Source: Streptomyces qinglanensis
GTDB taxonomy: Bacteria; Actinomycetota; Actinomycetes; Streptomycetales; Streptomycetaceae
Length of the DNA: 64,000 bases
NCBI RefSeq assembly: GCF_900111245.1
Contig: NZ_FOGO01000007.1
Coordinates: 1-64,000, forward strand
Direction: 5' to 3'
Shown here: positions 8,871 to 17,773 of the stretch, piece by piece
Layout of the letters: every line of letters begins with the position of its first letter
How positions within the stretch are numbered: position 1 is the first letter of the stretch
Program-made: the position numbers and the translations under genes
The notes under the pieces: generated by a model
Database searches by the model: none
The model's input: only the letters and a program-made list of their open reading frames with translations
What the model was told of the DNA's origin: nothing

Positions 8871-10174
8871 CCCTGCCCACCAACAGGCCCTGCGCCGCCA
8901 CGATCGCAGCCGTCGGCGCGGAGGCCGGCTACGCCGCCGCGCACTTCGGCGCCGAGGTCCGTCTGCTGATCCTCGACTCCTGCTCCCCGGCCGCGTACGC
9001 CGAACACGGCGCAGCCGTGCGGAGCCTGCCGCCCTCCCCCGGGGTCACCGTCCACCACCTGGACGAGGCCCGGCAGGCCGACTTCCTCCGGCGGGTGACC
9101 GAGCGCACCGGGTACGCCGAACCCGCGCTGCTGCGCGAACTGCTGCTCCCCGAGGCGCTCTCCTACGGCGCCTGCACCGACCGCGCCTTCCTGCTCGCCG
9201 CCGCGCTCGGCTGCGACTCGGTGCACCGCAGGGACTCCGACAGCCGGTACCAGACCGTGCACGGCTCCCCCGTCTTCCCCGTCCACCAGGAACTGTTGTC
9301 ACTGGGCGAGCGCGCCGGTGACGCTGCGGCACACGTGGCGGAGACCGCGCTGGCCGCAGAGCACACCGGCAGGCGAGTCGCGCTGGTGGGCAGTTCGTTC
9401 ATCGGGGCACCGTCGGTGGACCTCGGGGACATGCCGAGCACCGACCCGGACATCCACCACGAGGTCGTCAGCCTGTGGGCACCCGCGCACTGGTCCGCTC
9501 GGCAGAAGCGGGAGCTGGTGCGGGAGTCGTTCCTGGGCGCCGGCACCCGGCCCTTCGAGCGGGACCACTCGCTGCTGACGCTGGTGGACCCGATGCGGGT
9601 GGACATGTGCAACGTCAGCTTCCACGGCGTGCACGAGAGGGTGCCGCTGCCGCCGGCGCGGGACACCATCGGCAGCGACTACTTCCTGCTCCATCTCGTC
9701 CGCCACGCCGGGCTGCCCGGTGTGCTGCACAACCGGAACATCGTCAACTACCACACCACCGAGCGGCGCACCGACCAGGGATTTCTGGCCTACCAGCGGC
9801 GCTTCGCCAAGTTCCTGCTCTCGATGCTCTACTTCCACTCCCTCTACGAGGCGATGGCCCGCGCGGGCGACGCGCTGCTCGACAGCGACGGGCAGGTGCG
9901 CGGATCCGCGGTCGCCGAACTCGCCGGCCGGAGCACCGCGCTGGACCGCGGCGAGAACGTCCAGCGGCTCGACGCACTCGACTCCGCCTACCGCAGGCTG
10001 GGCGGCCGCTACGCGACCGTCGCCGACCGGCTGAGCGCCGACCGGGAGCAACTGCTGGACGAGGCGCGCAGCGACATCGCGGACTTCGCGCTGCTGACCG
10101 AGGCGTGGGAGGAACTGGTGGCCGCCGCCCGGCACACACCGGTGACGGCCGAGCCGGAGGTGAGCCGCCGATGA
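8852..10174 (+). CDS. DUF6271-type protein, glycosyltransferase-like
   Basis: A 440-residue protein that I assign to the uncharacterised actinomycete family DUF6271 by its start RRICLTLPTNRPCAATI and overall pattern. The first 230 residues look like a GT-A nucleotide-sugar transferase fold, with a candidate metal-binding DxD motif in HRRDSDSRYQ. The C-terminal 130 residues are helical and rich in Leu, Ala and Arg. It overlaps the dioxygenase by 19 bases and the PLP decarboxylase by an ATGA. The reaction is unknown; transfer of a sugar or similar activated group to the pathway product is an inference from the fold. The ATG at 8852 has a GAAGAG ribosome site. Confidence 0.7.
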   Translation: MRRICLTLPTNRPCAATIAAVGAEAGYAAAHFGAEVRLLILDSCSPAAYAEHGAAVRSLPPSPGVTVHHLDEARQADFLRRVTERTGYAEPALLRELLLPEALSYGACTDRAFLLAAALGCDSVHRRDSDSRYQTVHGSPVFPVHQELLSLGERAGDAAAHVAETALAAEHTGRRVALVGSSFIGAPSVDLGDMPSTDPDIHHEVVSLWAPAHWSARQKRELVRESFLGAGTRPFERDHSLLTLVDPMRVDMCNVSFHGVHERVPLPPARDTIGSDYFLLHLVRHAGLPGVLHNRNIVNYHTTERRTDQGFLAYQRRFAKFLLSMLYFHSLYEAMARAGDALLDSDGQVRGSAVAELAGRSTALDRGENVQRLDALDSAYRRLGGRYATVADRLSADREQLLDEARSDIADFALLTEAWEELVAAARHTPVTAEPEVSRR

Positions 10175-11478
10175 GCACGGACACCCGGGTGCGGCGGCCC
10201 GGTCCTGACCTCCCGGGCGCCGCCGCTCCCGGCGCTGCGCCCCCGTCCGCGGCGCTCACCGCGGCCCTCGCCGCTGCGGACACCGACCGGATCGTCTTCG
10301 ATCTGACGGGCATCGAACGCAGCTACGACGCCCTGTGCCGGGAACTGCCCGGCGTCCGGGTCCGGTTCGCGATGAAGGCGTGCCCGGTGGACGAGGTGCT
10401 GGCCGTACTGGCGCGCCGGGGCGCGGGCATCGACGCCGCGGGACCGAACGAGGTGCGTCAGGCGCTGCGGGCGGGGGTACCGGTCGGACGGATGCACTAC
10501 GGGAACACCGTCAAGTCGGACGCGGACATCGCCGCCGCGTACCGGCTCGGTGTCCGGCAGTTCGCCACCGACAGCCTGGAGGACGTGGCCGCCGTCGCCG
10601 CCCATGCCCCCGGATCGCGCGTCTTCTGCAGGGTGCTGACCAGTGGTGAGGGCGCCGTGTGGGGGTTCGGCACCAAGTTCGGGTGCCCACCGGGCGAGGC
10701 GGCGGCGGTGCTGGAGGCCGCCGGTGCCGCGGGGCTGGTGCCCTCGGGCGTTTCGGTGCACGTCGGATCCCAGCAGATGACGGCGGAGGCGTGGCGCGGC
10801 GCCCTGGAGGAACTGGGCGGTGTGCTGCGCACCCTGGTCGGGCGGGGCATCAGGCCGGAACTGGTCAACCTCGGCGGCGGGCTGCCCGCGCTCGGATATC
10901 TCGACCGGCGCGGCCGGCCCCTCGAACCGCCCCTGGACAAGATCTTCGCGGTGCTGCGGGAGGGCATGACCGAGCTGCGGCGCACCGCGGGCGTCCCCCT
11001 GGAGTTCGTGGTGGAGCCGGGGCGCCACCTCGTCGCCGACCACGGGGCGATCCGCGCCCGCGTCAGCCGGCTCGCCAGGCGCCGCAAGCCGGACGGCGAG
11101 GAGCAGTACTGGCTGTACCTGAGCTGCGGGAAGTTCAACGGCCTCTACGAGATGGACGCCGTGCAGTACCGGCTGGTGTTCCCGGGGCACCGCGGAACCT
11201 CCGGCCCGCACGTGCCCGCAGTGGTCGCGGGCCCCACCTGCGACAGCGACGACGCCTACTCCGCCGAGCACGGACTGGTCCCGGTACCGAGAGCGCTGGC
11301 GTCGGGCGAACCGGTCTGGGTGCTGTCCTGCGGCGCGTATGCGACCAGCTACACCACCCGCGGCTTCAACGGGATCGCCCCGCTCCCCCACCACTGCACG
11401 TCCTCGTCCGTCCGGCCGGCCGGTCAGCGGCCGGATCCCGCGAGCATCCCCGTCGCGGAGGAGGGGAGCGATGGCTGA
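10171..11478 (+). CDS. Type III PLP-dependent amino acid decarboxylase
   Basis: A 435-residue enzyme of the ornithine/diaminopimelate decarboxylase (alanine-racemase barrel) group. The PLP lysine is in VRFAMKACP, followed by HVGSQ, the phosphate-binding GGG motif (LVNLGGGLP), EPGRHLV, and the C-terminal pair GPTCDSDD (catalytic cysteine) and GAYATSY. It should decarboxylate a basic or acidic amino acid, or a pathway intermediate, to an amine. The 35-residue Ala/Pro-rich N-terminus precedes the domain. It starts at an ATGA overlap with the DUF6271 gene, with GGAGG upstream, and overlaps the acetyltransferase gene by eight bases. Tight coupling suggests that the five proteins are made together. 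Confidence 0.85.
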   Translation: MSTDTRVRRPGPDLPGAAAPGAAPPSAALTAALAAADTDRIVFDLTGIERSYDALCRELPGVRVRFAMKACPVDEVLAVLARRGAGIDAAGPNEVRQALRAGVPVGRMHYGNTVKSDADIAAAYRLGVRQFATDSLEDVAAVAAHAPGSRVFCRVLTSGEGAVWGFGTKFGCPPGEAAAVLEAAGAAGLVPSGVSVHVGSQQMTAEAWRGALEELGGVLRTLVGRGIRPELVNLGGGLPALGYLDRRGRPLEPPLDKIFAVLREGMTELRRTAGVPLEFVVEPGRHLVADHGAIRARVSRLARRRKPDGEEQYWLYLSCGKFNGLYEMDAVQYRLVFPGHRGTSGPHVPAVVAGPTCDSDDAYSAEHGLVPVPRALASGEPVWVLSCGAYATSYTTRGFNGIAPLPHHCTSSSVRPAGQRPDPASIPVAEEGSDG

Positions 11479-12070
11479 GCCGGTGCGCCGCGAGGCCGCC
11501 GTCATCCGCCCCATCGTGGACGGCGACTGGGACGCCATCGCGGAACTGGAACGGGACGCCTACGGCAGCATCGGCCTCTCCGAGGGGCGGGCCGCGCTGC
11601 AGGCACGGGCGAACGCCTCACCGGCCACCTGCTTCACGCTGGATCTCGGCCTGCGGACCGTCGGCTACGTACTGGCCCTGCCCTACCCCGCCTTCCGCTA
11701 TCCCGGCCTGGAGCGGGCGGAGGAGGCTTCGCGCACCGTCCCGTCGGCACCGGAGGGCAACCTCCATCTGCACGACATCGTCGTCGCCGGGCCGCTGCGC
11801 CGCAGGGGCCTGGCGCAACACCTCCTGCACCATCTGGGCCGGATCGCCCGGGCGCGCGGGGACGCACGGATCTCGCTGGTCTCCGTCGGCGGCAGCGAAG
11901 GGTTCTGGGCGGCACGGGGGTTCGTGCCGCATCCGCGCATCGTCTCCGCCGGGAGCGGATACGGCGCGGGCGCGGTGTACATGTCCAAGCCGGTCCGCGC
12001 TCCCGGCGCCGCTTCCGCTCCGGCGGGCGCACCGCGGCGCGGTCCGGCGATGCACCACGAGGTGAGTTGA
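11471..12070 (+). CDS. GNAT-family N-acetyltransferase
   Basis: A 199-residue acetyl-CoA-dependent acetyltransferase. The acetyl-CoA pyrophosphate-binding motif A is seen as LHDIVVAGPLRRRGLAQHLL, followed by the typical GFWAARGFVPH near the end. In this operon it could acetylate the amine made by the upstream decarboxylase, either as a biosynthetic step or as producer self-resistance. It overlaps the decarboxylase gene by eight bases and the transporter by one base (TGATG). The ATG at 11471 follows GGGGAG. Confidence 0.82.
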   Translation: MAEPVRREAAVIRPIVDGDWDAIAELERDAYGSIGLSEGRAALQARANASPATCFTLDLGLRTVGYVLALPYPAFRYPGLERAEEASRTVPSAPEGNLHLHDIVVAGPLRRRGLAQHLLHHLGRIARARGDARISLVSVGGSEGFWAARGFVPHPRIVSAGSGYGAGAVYMSKPVRAPGAASAPAGAPRRGPAMHHEVS

Positions 12071-13245
12071 TGCAGGTGTCCTCCGCAGGCGGTTCGTTCC
12101 TCCGGGCCCAGACCGCGATCGCCGCGCTGTTCTGCTCCCTGGGATTCCAGTACGCCACCTGGGCCTCGCGGATCCCCGCCATCAAGAGCGATCTCGGCCT
12201 GGGCGCCGCCCAGGTCGGCATGCTGCTGATGGCCGCCGGGGTCGGTGCCGCGGTGTCCTTCCCGCTGGTGGCCGTGCTGATGAGGCGGCTGGGCTCGCTG
12301 CGGCTCGCGCTGCTCTCCCACCTGTGCCTGACGCTGCTGCTGCCGGCGCTGGCGGCGGCGCCCGGCTACCCGGTCGCGCTGCTGGTGCTGGGCGTCGACG
12401 GGGTCTTCGTCGGGTGTCTGAACGTCGCGATGAACGCTCAGGGAGCGGCGCTGGAGGAGCGGTTCGCGCGCCACGCCATGGCGCGGCTGCACGCGGTCTT
12501 CAGCGGCGGGTCGCTGCTCGCGGCCCTGCTGGCCTCGGCCATGAACGCGCTGACCCCGTCGGTGGGGACGCACTTCGGTGCCGCGGCGGCCGTCCTGCTG
12601 CTGCTGGGCGGATACGCGCGGACCGGGTTGCTGGCGGACGGCGGCGCCACCGCTGAGGCGGAGAAGCCCGGCCGCGGCCGGTGGGCGCTGCCGTCCCGGG
12701 TCACGCTGTGGATGTGCTGCGCCATGGTGTTCGGGACGGTCGCCGAAGGGGCCATGAACGACTGGTCCACGCTCTACATGCGGGACGTCGCGGAGGCGTC
12801 GGCGGAGATCGCACCGCTGGGGATCGCCGTGGTCTCGGGGATGATGGTCCTGGCGCGGCTGTTCGCCGACGGCTGGCGCGATCGCTGGGGTGACGGACGG
12901 GTCGTGCTGCTGGGCGGCGCTCTGGCGGGTGCCGGGCTCGCCTGCGCCTTGGCGGCCGGCGGCGTGGTACCGGCCCTGGCGGGCTTCGCGTGCGTGGGTC
13001 TGGGCATCGCCGCGGTCACCCCCTGCGTGTACGCGGCGGCGGCCAGGGAGAGCTCGGACGCGCTGACGCTCGTCGCCGCCATGGGGACGACCGGGCTGCT
13101 GGCCGGGCCGCCCCTCATCGGCTTCATCGCGAGCGCGAGCAACCTGGCCTGGGGCATGGCGACGGTCGCCGCCTCCGCGCTGGTGGTGTCGCTGTGCAGC
13201 ACCCGGATCCGGTGGACTGCGCAGGTGACCGCCACGTCCGGCTGA
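12070..13245 (+). CDS. MFS transporter, probable product exporter
   Basis: A 391-residue membrane protein with about 12 hydrophobic segments, of the YbjJ/fucose-permease-like branch of the major facilitator superfamily. FQYATWASRIPAIK after the first helix is typical of this branch. As the last gene of the dioxygenase operon, it is the likely exporter of the product. The ATG at 12070 overlaps the acetyltransferase stop and has GAGGTGAG upstream. Confidence 0.82.
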   Translation: MQVSSAGGSFLRAQTAIAALFCSLGFQYATWASRIPAIKSDLGLGAAQVGMLLMAAGVGAAVSFPLVAVLMRRLGSLRLALLSHLCLTLLLPALAAAPGYPVALLVLGVDGVFVGCLNVAMNAQGAALEERFARHAMARLHAVFSGGSLLAALLASAMNALTPSVGTHFGAAAAVLLLLGGYARTGLLADGGATAEAEKPGRGRWALPSRVTLWMCCAMVFGTVAEGAMNDWSTLYMRDVAEASAEIAPLGIAVVSGMMVLARLFADGWRDRWGDGRVVLLGGALAGAGLACALAAGGVVPALAGFACVGLGIAAVTPCVYAAAARESSDALTLVAAMGTTGLLAGPPLIGFIASASNLAWGMATVAASALVVSLCSTRIRWTAQVTATSG

Positions 13246-13262
13246 GCCCTGCCGCACCGGGC

Positions 13263-13306
13263 GCCCCGGCCCCGGGCGCGCGGCCGGGGGCGTCCGGGGC
13301 CGGGGC
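13263..13306. terminator. Convergent terminator candidate
   Basis: Perfect 11-base arms (13263-13273 and 13296-13306) enclose a G+C-rich loop that can itself pair. It is located between the stops of the MFS gene and the convergent phosphatase gene. Confidence 0.45.
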
Positions 13307-13315
13307 CCGTACGGG

Positions 13316-15448
13316 CTAGGTGCCCGTGGGGCGCAGCAGGAGCAGCGCGATGTCGTCGGTGACCGGTACCTGCCGCGCGGAGGGGTCGGCGAGGGTGTCG
13401 GCGAGGGCGTCGAGGTCGGACTCGGTGGCCTCGGCGAGTCGACGGGCCAGTGCGGCGGTGCACGCTCCGATGTCCGCCCCCGGGATCTCGACGAGCCCGT
13501 CGGTGTAGAGGGCCAGGACGGAGCCCGGTGCGAGCGGGACGCGGGTCGTGGGGTAGGCGCTGTCCGGCTCGATGCCGAGCAGCAGCCCGGGTGGCAGGTC
13601 GAGGATCTCGGTACGGCCGTCCGGGTGGCGCAGCAGGGGCGGGGGATGTCCCGCCGTGGCGAGGCTGACCTCGTTCCGTGTCAGGTCGAGGTGGGCGTAC
13701 AGGCAACTGGTGAACAGGCCGGTGTCCAGGTCGATGAGCAGCCGGTTGGTGCGGGCGAGGATCTCGCCGGGTGGCACACCGGCGGTCGCGTGCGTGTGGA
13801 CGGCGGTGCGCACCTGCCCCATCAGCGCTGCTGCCGTGGTGTTGTGCCCTTGGACGTCGCCGATGGCGGCGGCGGCGCTGCCCGGGTCGCTGCGGACGAG
13901 GTCGTAGAAGTCGCCCCCGATGTCCATCCCGCGCCCGGCGGGCAGATAGCGGGCGGCGACCTCCAGCGACGGGATGCGGGCCAGGCTGTGCGGCAGCAGC
14001 CCGGTCTGCAGGCTGTGGGCCAGGCGCCGCTGGGTGTCGTAGAGCCGGGCACGGTCGAGCGCCTGTGCGATCAGTCCGGCCAGGGAGGTGAAGAGGGCAC
14101 GCTCCGGAGAGGTGAAGGGGTGGGGCTGGTCGTAGGCGAGCACGAGGGTGCCGATGGGGCTGCCGGACGCGGTCAGCGGCAGGAACGCCCAGGCGGCCAT
14201 CCCGTCCTGCTGGGCTTGGTGCGCGTGGGCCCGTTCGAGGTCGGCGGCGCTCGCGAAGAAGGCCGGGACGCCGGATGCCAGGACGCGTGCCGCGGGCGTT
14301 CCGGAGGAGAGCGGCACCGCGTCCGAACGCTCCATCGCCTCGGCCGGGAAGCCGCGGTGTCCGACGATGTGCAGGCGCCCCTCCTCGGCCGTCATCAGGG
14401 CCATGGCGCCCGGTCCGAAGGCGGGCACGAGCTGGTCGGCGACGAGTTCCACGACGTCGGCGACGCCGACCGCCTCGCTGAGCACGGCCGCCAGATGGGT
14501 GAGGTGGTAGAGGGCGGTGGCGCCGCCCGGCGGACCCGGCTCGGCCGGTGGATGGTCCGGGGGCTGGAGGGCCTGCTCGGTGGCGGCGGGTGTGATGTGC
14601 ACGCTCACCCCGCCCTCGCCGGGGAACAGCCGGAAGGAGAGCCAGGTGTCGGGGGGACGCCGCGCGGTGAAGGTGGTGGGCTGCCGGGCGATCACCGCGG
14701 CCCGGTACCGGTCCTCGAACACCGGGTCGTGCAGCCAGGGCAGCGACTCCCAGGGCCGCGTGCCCAGCAGCGACTCCGCATCGGCGCCCACCAGCGCGGC
14801 GGCACCCGGGTTGAGGAAGACGATCCGGCCCTCGACGTTCAAGGAGCAGCAGCCGTCCGGGAGGCGTTCGAGGAACGCGACGGCGGCCGCCGCCTCGGCG
14901 GGTTCGGGTTCGCGCGGCGGCCCCGGCTCCAGCAGCCGGGGTTCGTCCTGCGGCAGCAGCGGACGGCCGCTGTCGGCGGCCTGCCGCAGAACGCGGCTCG
15001 CGCTGCGGCAGCTCGCACCCACGACGTGGCGTTCGTGGGTGCTCAGCTTCGTCGGGTGGGCGGACGGCCACAGCAGCACGATGCCGCCGCGGGCCGCTCC
15101 GGAGGTGAGGATCGGCGCGGCGGCCAGCCGGAAGTCGTAGGGCAGCACCAGGCCGACTCGCGGGTAGCGGCGGGCCATCTCCTCCTGGCTGGCCAGCCAC
15201 ACGATCCGCCGCTGGCGCATCGCGACCGCCACCGGGATCGGTGCCTCCAGCGGCACCCGGGCCCACGGCGCGGCGATCCGCCGGGAGACCCCGACCACCA
15301 CGGCGAGGCGGAGCACCCGCTCGCCGGGCGGCAGCAGGTACAGCAGCCCCATCGAGGCGCCGGTGGCAGCCATCGCCTCGGACATCACCGCGTCCAGCCG
15401 CCCCCAGTCGGGTTCGTCGGATTCAGCGGACCGCACCGTATCGCTCAC
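13316..15448 (-). CDS. PAS/GAF SpoIIE-type PP2C serine phosphatase
   Basis: A 710-residue signalling phosphatase. The order is an N-terminal GAF-like sensor (about 1-130), a PAS-like segment (FLERLPDGCCSLNVEGRIVF, about 165-270), a second GAF (about 300-450) and a C-terminal SpoIIE domain (about 470-710). The last has the metal-binding motifs GGDFYD and GDVQGH, then TAGHPPPLL and LYTDGLVE. Such proteins usually dephosphorylate STAS-domain anti-sigma antagonists in Streptomyces partner-switching networks. A STAS protein is found at 57938, but pairing is not supported by position. The GTG at 15448 follows GGGAG. No membrane segment is evident. Confidence 0.87.
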   Translation of the reverse strand: MSDTVRSAESDEPDWGRLDAVMSEAMAATGASMGLLYLLPPGERVLRLAVVVGVSRRIAAPWARVPLEAPIPVAVAMRQRRIVWLASQEEMARRYPRVGLVLPYDFRLAAAPILTSGAARGGIVLLWPSAHPTKLSTHERHVVGASCRSASRVLRQAADSGRPLLPQDEPRLLEPGPPREPEPAEAAAAVAFLERLPDGCCSLNVEGRIVFLNPGAAALVGADAESLLGTRPWESLPWLHDPVFEDRYRAAVIARQPTTFTARRPPDTWLSFRLFPGEGGVSVHITPAATEQALQPPDHPPAEPGPPGGATALYHLTHLAAVLSEAVGVADVVELVADQLVPAFGPGAMALMTAEEGRLHIVGHRGFPAEAMERSDAVPLSSGTPAARVLASGVPAFFASAADLERAHAHQAQQDGMAAWAFLPLTASGSPIGTLVLAYDQPHPFTSPERALFTSLAGLIAQALDRARLYDTQRRLAHSLQTGLLPHSLARIPSLEVAARYLPAGRGMDIGGDFYDLVRSDPGSAAAAIGDVQGHNTTAAALMGQVRTAVHTHATAGVPPGEILARTNRLLIDLDTGLFTSCLYAHLDLTRNEVSLATAGHPPPLLRHPDGRTEILDLPPGLLLGIEPDSAYPTTRVPLAPGSVLALYTDGLVEIPGADIGACTAALARRLAEATESDLDALADTLADPSARQVPVTDDIALLLLRPTGT

Positions 15449-16113
15449 ACCGCTCCCGGAACTGGACGCAGGTAGCCAGGGGCAGCCGGTGCGGCACGCT
15501 GTCCGCACCGAGGCCGCCGTCCGACATTGTTCCGGTAGCGGTCCGCGCTCCGGTGGCGGCGCACCGACGGGCGGCCAGGTGGCCCCGCATCCGGGGCCGG
15601 TGACAGGGCCGACACGCGGTGCCGCGGGGCTTGACACAGGGCCGGACCGGGCGAACGGGTTCAGGAGGCGGTACCCGGCCCGGCATCCGCGGTGCCGCAG
15701 GGCCTCCTCTCCCCCTGTCGGACACGGGTTCGACACGCCGGGCCGGAGCAGCCGAGCGGGGTGCGGCACGGGCCCCGGGATCCCGGGCAGCCGTGCGACG
15801 GCCCCGCAGGCACCCCTCTCCGCCCGCACGGCCGGCCTGCACGACCCGCCCGCACGCCTCGCTCGGACGACCCGCCCGCACGCCCCGCGCGGACGGCCCG
15901 CCCGCACGCCCCGCGCGGACGGCCCGCCCGCACGGCCCGCTCGGACGCCCGGCACGGGGGCCCACAATTCCGGGCACCTTCCGGGAATCCTGCCTGTTAC
16001 GGCCGGTAACTTCCGGGCAATACCGGGCCTGCTGTTTCAGCCGGGGACCAACGAGCACGCGTACTGCTGTTCCACGCCAACGCGGCGTGCCCCACGAACA
16101 GTTGGAGGATCAC
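15449..16113. other. Long intergenic region with tandem repeats
   Basis: This 665-base stretch separates the divergent phosphatase and secreted-protein genes. Apart from the 26-base repeat array and presumed promoters, I see no gene with a credible ribosome site. The open frames here are a by-product of high GC. Confidence 0.6.
15842..15945. repeat. Four tandem copies of a 26-base unit
   Basis: Units lie at 15842-15867, 15868-15893, 15894-15919 and 15920-15945, and differ at only a few positions; each starts CG(A/G)CCCGCCCGCACG. Because 26 is not a multiple of three, the array is unlikely to be coding. It lies about 170 bases upstream of the secreted I36-like gene. Confidence 0.9.
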
Positions 16114-16707
16114 ATGCACTCCCGGCCGAGACACCGCACTCGACGTACGGTCACCCTGGCCGCCTCCGTCCTGCTGGCCGGAGCCGCGACCGCACCGGCC
16201 GCACAGGCCGACCCGCCCAGCGGCGGGGACGGGCCACAGCACTGCACCCTCGATCTGGACACCGGCGCCGAACGCTGCTTCGCCGACTTCACCGCGGCCG
16301 TCGAGCACGCGAGCGGCGGACGCATCGACGACGCTCCCGCCTCCGCCCGTACGGCGGCCCACGACAGCGGGTTCCGCGCCCGGACCCGGTCGCTGGCGGC
16401 GGACAGCGACCGGCAGGCCGACGGCGTCATCCAGGGCACCTTCTTCGACGACGTCGACTTCGGCGGCGACTCGCTGACCATCACCGGCGCGGGGCTGTGC
16501 GAGAAGGACGGCTGGGTCGACTACCAGTACGACCTGCAGGACGCCTGGAAGAACCGCATCTCCTCGGTGCAGCCCTGGGGCAACTGCTGGCTCTGGCTCT
16601 ACCCGGAGCCCGGCCTCGGCGGCGACCGGGACGGACCGTTCAAGGAGAACACCGCGGACATCGGCTCGTTCATGAACGACCGCACACAGTCCATCGGCTT
16701 CAGCTGA
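16114..16707 (+). CDS. Secreted peptidase-inhibitor I36 / beta-gamma-crystallin-like protein
   Basis: A 197-residue exported protein. A Sec signal peptide is clear: Arg-rich start, hydrophobic core (VTLAASVLLAGAATAPA) and an AQA cleavage site near residue 33. The mature C-terminal half (from GVIQGTFFDDVDFGGDSLTI) has the Greek-key repeat style of inhibitor family I36, as in the Streptomyces metalloproteinase inhibitor SMPI, with paired cysteines. It may inhibit extracellular proteases or bind calcium; function is inferred. The ATG at 16114 has TTGGAGG at good spacing. It is followed 98 bases later by another secreted protein. Confidence 0.72.
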   Translation: MHSRPRHRTRRTVTLAASVLLAGAATAPAAQADPPSGGDGPQHCTLDLDTGAERCFADFTAAVEHASGGRIDDAPASARTAAHDSGFRARTRSLAADSDRQADGVIQGTFFDDVDFGGDSLTITGAGLCEKDGWVDYQYDLQDAWKNRISSVQPWGNCWLWLYPEPGLGGDRDGPFKENTADIGSFMNDRTQSIGFS

Positions 16708-16805
16708 CGCCGAGGGGACAGCCGGCGCCCAGGGCGCCTCGCCCGTCCCCGCCCTCGCGTCAGCACTCTTCCGCCGTCCCCCACCTTCCGTGAGGAGAAG
16801 CCCCC

Positions 16806-17423
16806 ATGAACCAGCGCGTCAAGTGGTCCGTCCTGCTCGCAGCCCTGGCGACCGCGGGCAGCGCCGCGCTCGCCCCCGGCGTGGCGCAGGCCGACGACAA
16901 TCCGCCGACCATCCGCGAACTGCTCGACAAATGCGACAACGGCACCGACGTCTGCGTCTTCCACCCGGACGGGCCGCCCCGCGACTCGACGGGCGAGTCG
17001 CACCAGGTCGGCGACAGCGCCTTCAACTGCACCCAGGACCTGCAGCGCTCGACCGTCGGCTGGTCCGACACCACCGGCGAGAGCAACAGCGTGGGCGTGT
17101 CGCTGAGCGCGGAGTACGGCTTCGCGGAAGTGTTCAAGGTCAGTATCGAGACGAACTACCAGCACACGTGGGAGAGTTCGCACACCGAGACGGACCAGAC
17201 GAACATCGACGTCCGGCCGGGTGAGGTCGGCTGGGTCACCCGCGAGGCACAACTGCAGACCGTCAGCGGGCAGTACGAGATGCACTTCCCCGACCGGTTC
17301 CACGGCCACTACATCTGGTACGTCCCCTTCGAGGCCACCGGCCCGAAACCGGACGCGCCCAGCACCAAGACCCAGCACACCCGCCAGATGACCGACGACG
17401 AGCGGTCCCAGCACTGCGGCTGA
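16806..17423 (+). CDS. Secreted protein, possibly aerolysin/ETX-MTX2-like
   Basis: A 205-residue exported protein with a signal peptide cleaved near AQA-DD (residue 30). The middle (about residues 70-150) has long runs of alternating Ser/Thr and hydrophobic residues (TGESNSVGVSLSAEYGF, KVSIETNYQHTWESSHTETD), which resemble the amphipathic insertion strands of aerolysin-like ETX/MTX2 beta-pore-forming proteins. The C-terminus is charged and ends with a cysteine. This resemblance is pattern-based only; a non-toxic secreted protein of unknown function is the alternative. The ribosome site GAGGAGAAG precedes the ATG at 16806, and a strong terminator follows. Confidence 0.7.
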   Translation: MNQRVKWSVLLAALATAGSAALAPGVAQADDNPPTIRELLDKCDNGTDVCVFHPDGPPRDSTGESHQVGDSAFNCTQDLQRSTVGWSDTTGESNSVGVSLSAEYGFAEVFKVSIETNYQHTWESSHTETDQTNIDVRPGEVGWVTREAQLQTVSGQYEMHFPDRFHGHYIWYVPFEATGPKPDAPSTKTQHTRQMTDDERSQHCG

Positions 17424-17444
17424 CGCCGCGACCGCGGGCGCACG

Positions 17445-17490
17445 CCCCGGCCGGTCCCCCCGGTACGCCGGACAGGGGGACCGGCCGGGG
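17445..17490 (+). terminator. Strong hairpin terminator after the secreted-protein gene
   Basis: Perfect 16-base arms (17445-17460 and 17475-17490) with a 14-base loop begin 22 bases after the stop at 17423. Confidence 0.75.
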
Positions 17491-17587
17491 CCACTCGAGC
17501 GGTCCCCGGCAGGGCGCCGTACCACAGCACGGGTGACACCCGGCGGGGCTCTCCGGTACCGGATGCCCGGTGGGGTATCCCTGTGGC

Positions 17588-17773
17588 ATGACCGATCCGG
17601 AGCACTATGCGCTGGCCATGGCAGACCGACCCGCACCGCCCGGCGACCCGGCGTCCGCCTCGGAGCAGCACCCGGCGGCGGCCCGCACCGCTACCGAGCC
17701 GGGCGGGACGGCACCCGCACGGCAGCGGACACCGTCCCCGAACGGAGGCGGCCCCCTCAACCCACCGGCGTAG
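17588..17773 (+). CDS. Possible 61-residue hypothetical protein
   Basis: An ATG at 17588 opens a 61-residue Pro/Ala-rich frame (MTDPEHYALAMADRPAPP...) ending at 17773, so it overlaps the end of the convergent ketosynthase gene by 17 bases. No Shine-Dalgarno site is visible, so it would have to be leaderless. It resembles no family I know. The rest of the 17424-17756 gap holds only the terminator. Confidence 0.25.
   Translation: MTDPEHYALAMADRPAPPGDPASASEQHPAAARTATEPGGTAPARQRTPSPNGGGPLNPPA

Noticed and set aside
17588-17773. A well-supported small gene between terminator and ketosynthase
   Set aside because: No ribosome site and an overlap with the ketosynthase end; kept only as a low-confidence feature.
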